This document shows, in pieces, positions 5,276 to 6,572 of a stretch of DNA of 6,572 nucleotides; the first letter of the stretch is position 1; every line of letters begins with the position of its first letter. This stretch comes from Chloroflexota bacterium (lineage in GTDB: Bacteria; Chloroflexota; Dehalococcoidia; UBA2979). The notes beneath the pieces were generated by a model that saw only the letters and a list, made by a program, of their open reading frames with translations, did no database searches and had not been told where the DNA came from. The DNA is taken from NCBI GenBank assembly GCA_016875695.1, contig VGPB01000110.1:1-6572 (forward strand), written 5' to 3'. Made by a program: the position numbers and the translations under genes.

Positions 5276-6355
5276 TCACCCCACCGCGGCCTCCACCGAG
5301 TAGATCGGCGGGAGGTGGTCGCGCAGCAGGCGCCAGGAATCGCCGCCGTTGAGGCTCGCGAAGAGCTAGCCGGTGCTGGTGCCGACGTAGAGCGCGGGCT
5401 CGGCGCAGGTGTCGGCGGCGGTGGCCTGACGGTAGACGTGCAGATACGCGCCGTCGGCGGGCAGGCCGCGGTCGCAGCGCTCCCACTGCGCGCCGCGGTC
5501 GCGCGAGCGCCAGACGGCGAAGCGGCCCTCGGGGGTGGTGTGATGCTCGGCGGCGGACTCGGGCACGACGTAGACCATGCCCGCCTCGCGCGGGTGCACG
5601 ATGATCGGGAGGCCGAAGCGCGCGGGCAGCCCCTCGGAGATATCGATCCAGCTCGCGCCGGCGTCGTCGGAGCGGTACACGCCGCAATGGTTCTGCTGGT
5701 GCAGCACGTCGGCGTCGTGCGGGTCGCGTTCGAGGTGATGCACGCACTGGCCCGCTTCGGGGTACGGCTCGGTCGCGAAGTCGGCGAGCACGCCGGCGTT
5801 GTGCAACTCCCAGCTGGCGCCGTCGTCGCGCGTCTCGAACGTGCCGGCGGCGGAGATACCGACGTGCAGCCGCGCGGTGTCCGTGGGGTGGGGCGCGATG
5901 CTGTGCACCATGAGGCCGCCGAAGCCGGGGTTCCACTGCGCGCGCGTGCGGTGCGCGGCCAGCGGCTCCAGCTCGCTCCAGGTGAGCCCGCCGTCCTGCG
6001 ACCAGAAGAGCGCCGCGGGGTCGACGCCGGCGTACAGCTCGCCGTAGCGCGCGCCGGGCGCGACGACCCACGCGCGCTCCACCGTGCAGGTGCCGCCCTC
6101 GGCGAAGCGCAGCCCCTGCATCGGCTGGCCCTAGCTCTGGCCGAAGTCCCGGTTGTAGGCGAGGCCAAGTCCGAACCAGCCGTTGTTCACGCACGCCCAT
6201 AGCGAGGGCGTGCCGCGCGTGTCGAGCATCAGGTGGTGCACGTCGACGCCCGCGAAGAACGGCCCGCCGAGGGTCCACGCCGCGCGCACGGCGTCGCTGG
6301 TCAGCAGGAATCCGCCCTTGTGCGGCCCCAGCATCAGCCGCACCGTCTCGGCCAT
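5276..6355 (-). pseudogene. BNR/Asp-box repeat (sialidase-like beta-propeller) gene with two amber stops
   Basis: One reading frame of 359 codons runs from ATG at 6355, after a GGAGG site 7 bases upstream, to the TGA at 5278-5276. It is interrupted by TAG at 6133-6131 (codon 75) and TAG at 5368-5366 (codon 330), with no frameshift. The N-terminus MAETVRLMLGPHKGGFLLTS is typical of WD40/YVTN/BNR-like exo-alpha-sialidase-type propeller proteins. Six Asp-boxes (S/T-x-D-x-G-x-S/T-W) are visible: 68-75, SQDGGLTW (119-126), TRDDGASW (175-182), SDDAGASW (229-236), SRDRGAQW (284-291) and SLNGGDSW (334-341). The first reads NRDFGQS-stop, so codon 75 should be Trp (TGG to TAG). Codon 330 lies in YVGTSTG-stop-LFASLNGG, where Gln or Glu would fit (CAG or GAG to TAG). 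No signal peptide is evident. Enzyme activity is unproven for this family; many members are structural propellers. It is probably recently inactivated; sequencing error or stop readthrough are alternatives. Confidence 0.8.
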
Positions 6356-6446
6356 CGCGCGCCCTCCCCCGCTGTTCGCTGAAGCGCGGCAGCCAGTATC
6401 GCGCGAGGCGCGGGCGCGCGGGCTGCCTCGGCGGCCGCCTGGAGGC

Positions 6447-6463
6447 ACGCGCGTGGCGCGCGT
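6447..6463. terminator. Short GC hairpin between the RDD and BNR genes
   Basis: ACGCGCG (6447-6453) and CGCGCGT (6457-6463) form a perfect 7-base stem with a 3-base loop, 12 bases after the RDD stop codon on the minus strand. There is no T-run. It could end the RDD transcript, but alternating GC runs also form such stems by chance in this composition. Confidence 0.3.
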
Positions 6464-6475
6464 CCCGGCGGTGTG

Positions 6476-6571
6476 TCAGCGGCGCACGACGCGGGTGCCG
6501 GCGAGCCGGTCGTGCCAAGTCCGGCGCTCGTTATCCCAGAGCGACGAGAGGTAGCCGAGCCCGAGCGCGAG
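6476..6571 (-). CDS. RDD-family membrane protein, C-terminal end only
   Basis: Only the last 31 codons lie in the window; the gene continues beyond the right edge. The residues are LALGLGYLSSLWDNERRTW followed by HDRLAGTRVVRR and TGA. This is the conserved end of the RDD domain: the end of a transmembrane helix (LGLGYLSSLW), a charged turn (DNERRTW), then HDRLAGT-x-VV, where family members have WHD(K/R)LAGT. RDD proteins are small integral membrane proteins, often proposed to be involved in transport or ion homeostasis. The stop lies 120 bases upstream of the BNR gene on the same strand, so co-transcription is possible. Confidence 0.8.
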   Translation of the reverse strand, partial: LALGLGYLSSLWDNERRTWHDRLAGTRVVRR

Positions 6572-6572
6572 G

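Noticed and set aside
5366..6133. Amber (TAG) recoding to an amino acid as the explanation for the interrupted BNR gene.
   Set aside because: Four neighbouring intact genes end in TAG at the expected family length, so TAG works as a stop here; a rare suppressor cannot be excluded from the sequence alone.
4943..6202. Long plus-strand open frame (419 residues) over hicAB and the BNR gene.
   Set aside because: It is a low-complexity Ala/Gly/Val/Arg shadow opposite genes with clear family motifs.
5232..6518. Long minus-strand open frame (428 residues) overlapping the BNR gene.
   Set aside because: It is Arg/Ala-rich, out of frame with the six Asp-boxes, and has no recognisable domain.
1..6572. 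CRISPR array, tRNA/rRNA gene or insertion-sequence ends.
   Set aside because: No regularly spaced direct repeats, no cloverleaf-like sequence and no terminal inverted repeats with a transposase were found on reading both strands.

Overview
The window is GC-rich bacterial DNA, with GC-dominated third codon positions in all intact genes. The gene content suggests a free-living environmental bacterium or a metagenome contig. No marker here fixes the phylum. The central lyase resembles the Chloroflexus-type malyl-CoA lyase, but such lyases are widespread in Proteobacteria, Actinobacteria and Chloroflexi, so this does not settle taxonomy.

Layout. Positions 1-98 hold nothing I can support. Positions 99-930 (+) hold a decayed gene of unrecognised family. 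It can be followed in one frame from 253 to 930 with two internal stops, plus two probable frameshifts near its 5' end. Positions 1073-4491 (+) form a tight four-gene operon: (1) an L-malyl-CoA/beta-methylmalyl-CoA lyase (mcl); (2) an ATP-grasp beta subunit and (3) an alpha subunit of a divergent succinyl-CoA synthetase/malate-CoA ligase-type enzyme; (4) a 70-residue ferredoxin-like protein with just enough cysteines for one [4Fe-4S] cluster. Gaps between genes are 38, 4 and 11 bases. Two hairpins lie in the convergent gap 4492-4566. Positions 4567-5224 (-) carry an overlapping hicA-hicB toxin-antitoxin pair. Upstream is a strong sigma70-like promoter whose -10 box is enclosed by a perfect palindrome. 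Positions 5276-6355 (-) hold a BNR/Asp-box repeat (sialidase-like) gene interrupted by two in-frame amber codons, one exactly at the conserved Trp of its first Asp-box. Positions 6476-6571 (-) encode the last 31 residues of an RDD-family membrane protein that runs off the window.

How the genes work together. The ligase pair would activate a dicarboxylic hydroxy-acid (malate is the simplest choice) to its CoA thioester using ATP, through a phospho-His intermediate on the alpha subunit. Mcl would cleave that thioester to acetyl-CoA plus glyoxylate, as in the serine cycle. Run in reverse, the pair would recover ATP from glyoxylate plus acyl-CoA. Beta-methylmalyl-CoA or citramalyl-CoA are alternative substrates. 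The role of the small Fe-S protein is unknown and is the most unusual part of the operon. The HicAB module and the two broken genes flanking this region suggest it has seen insertion and decay.
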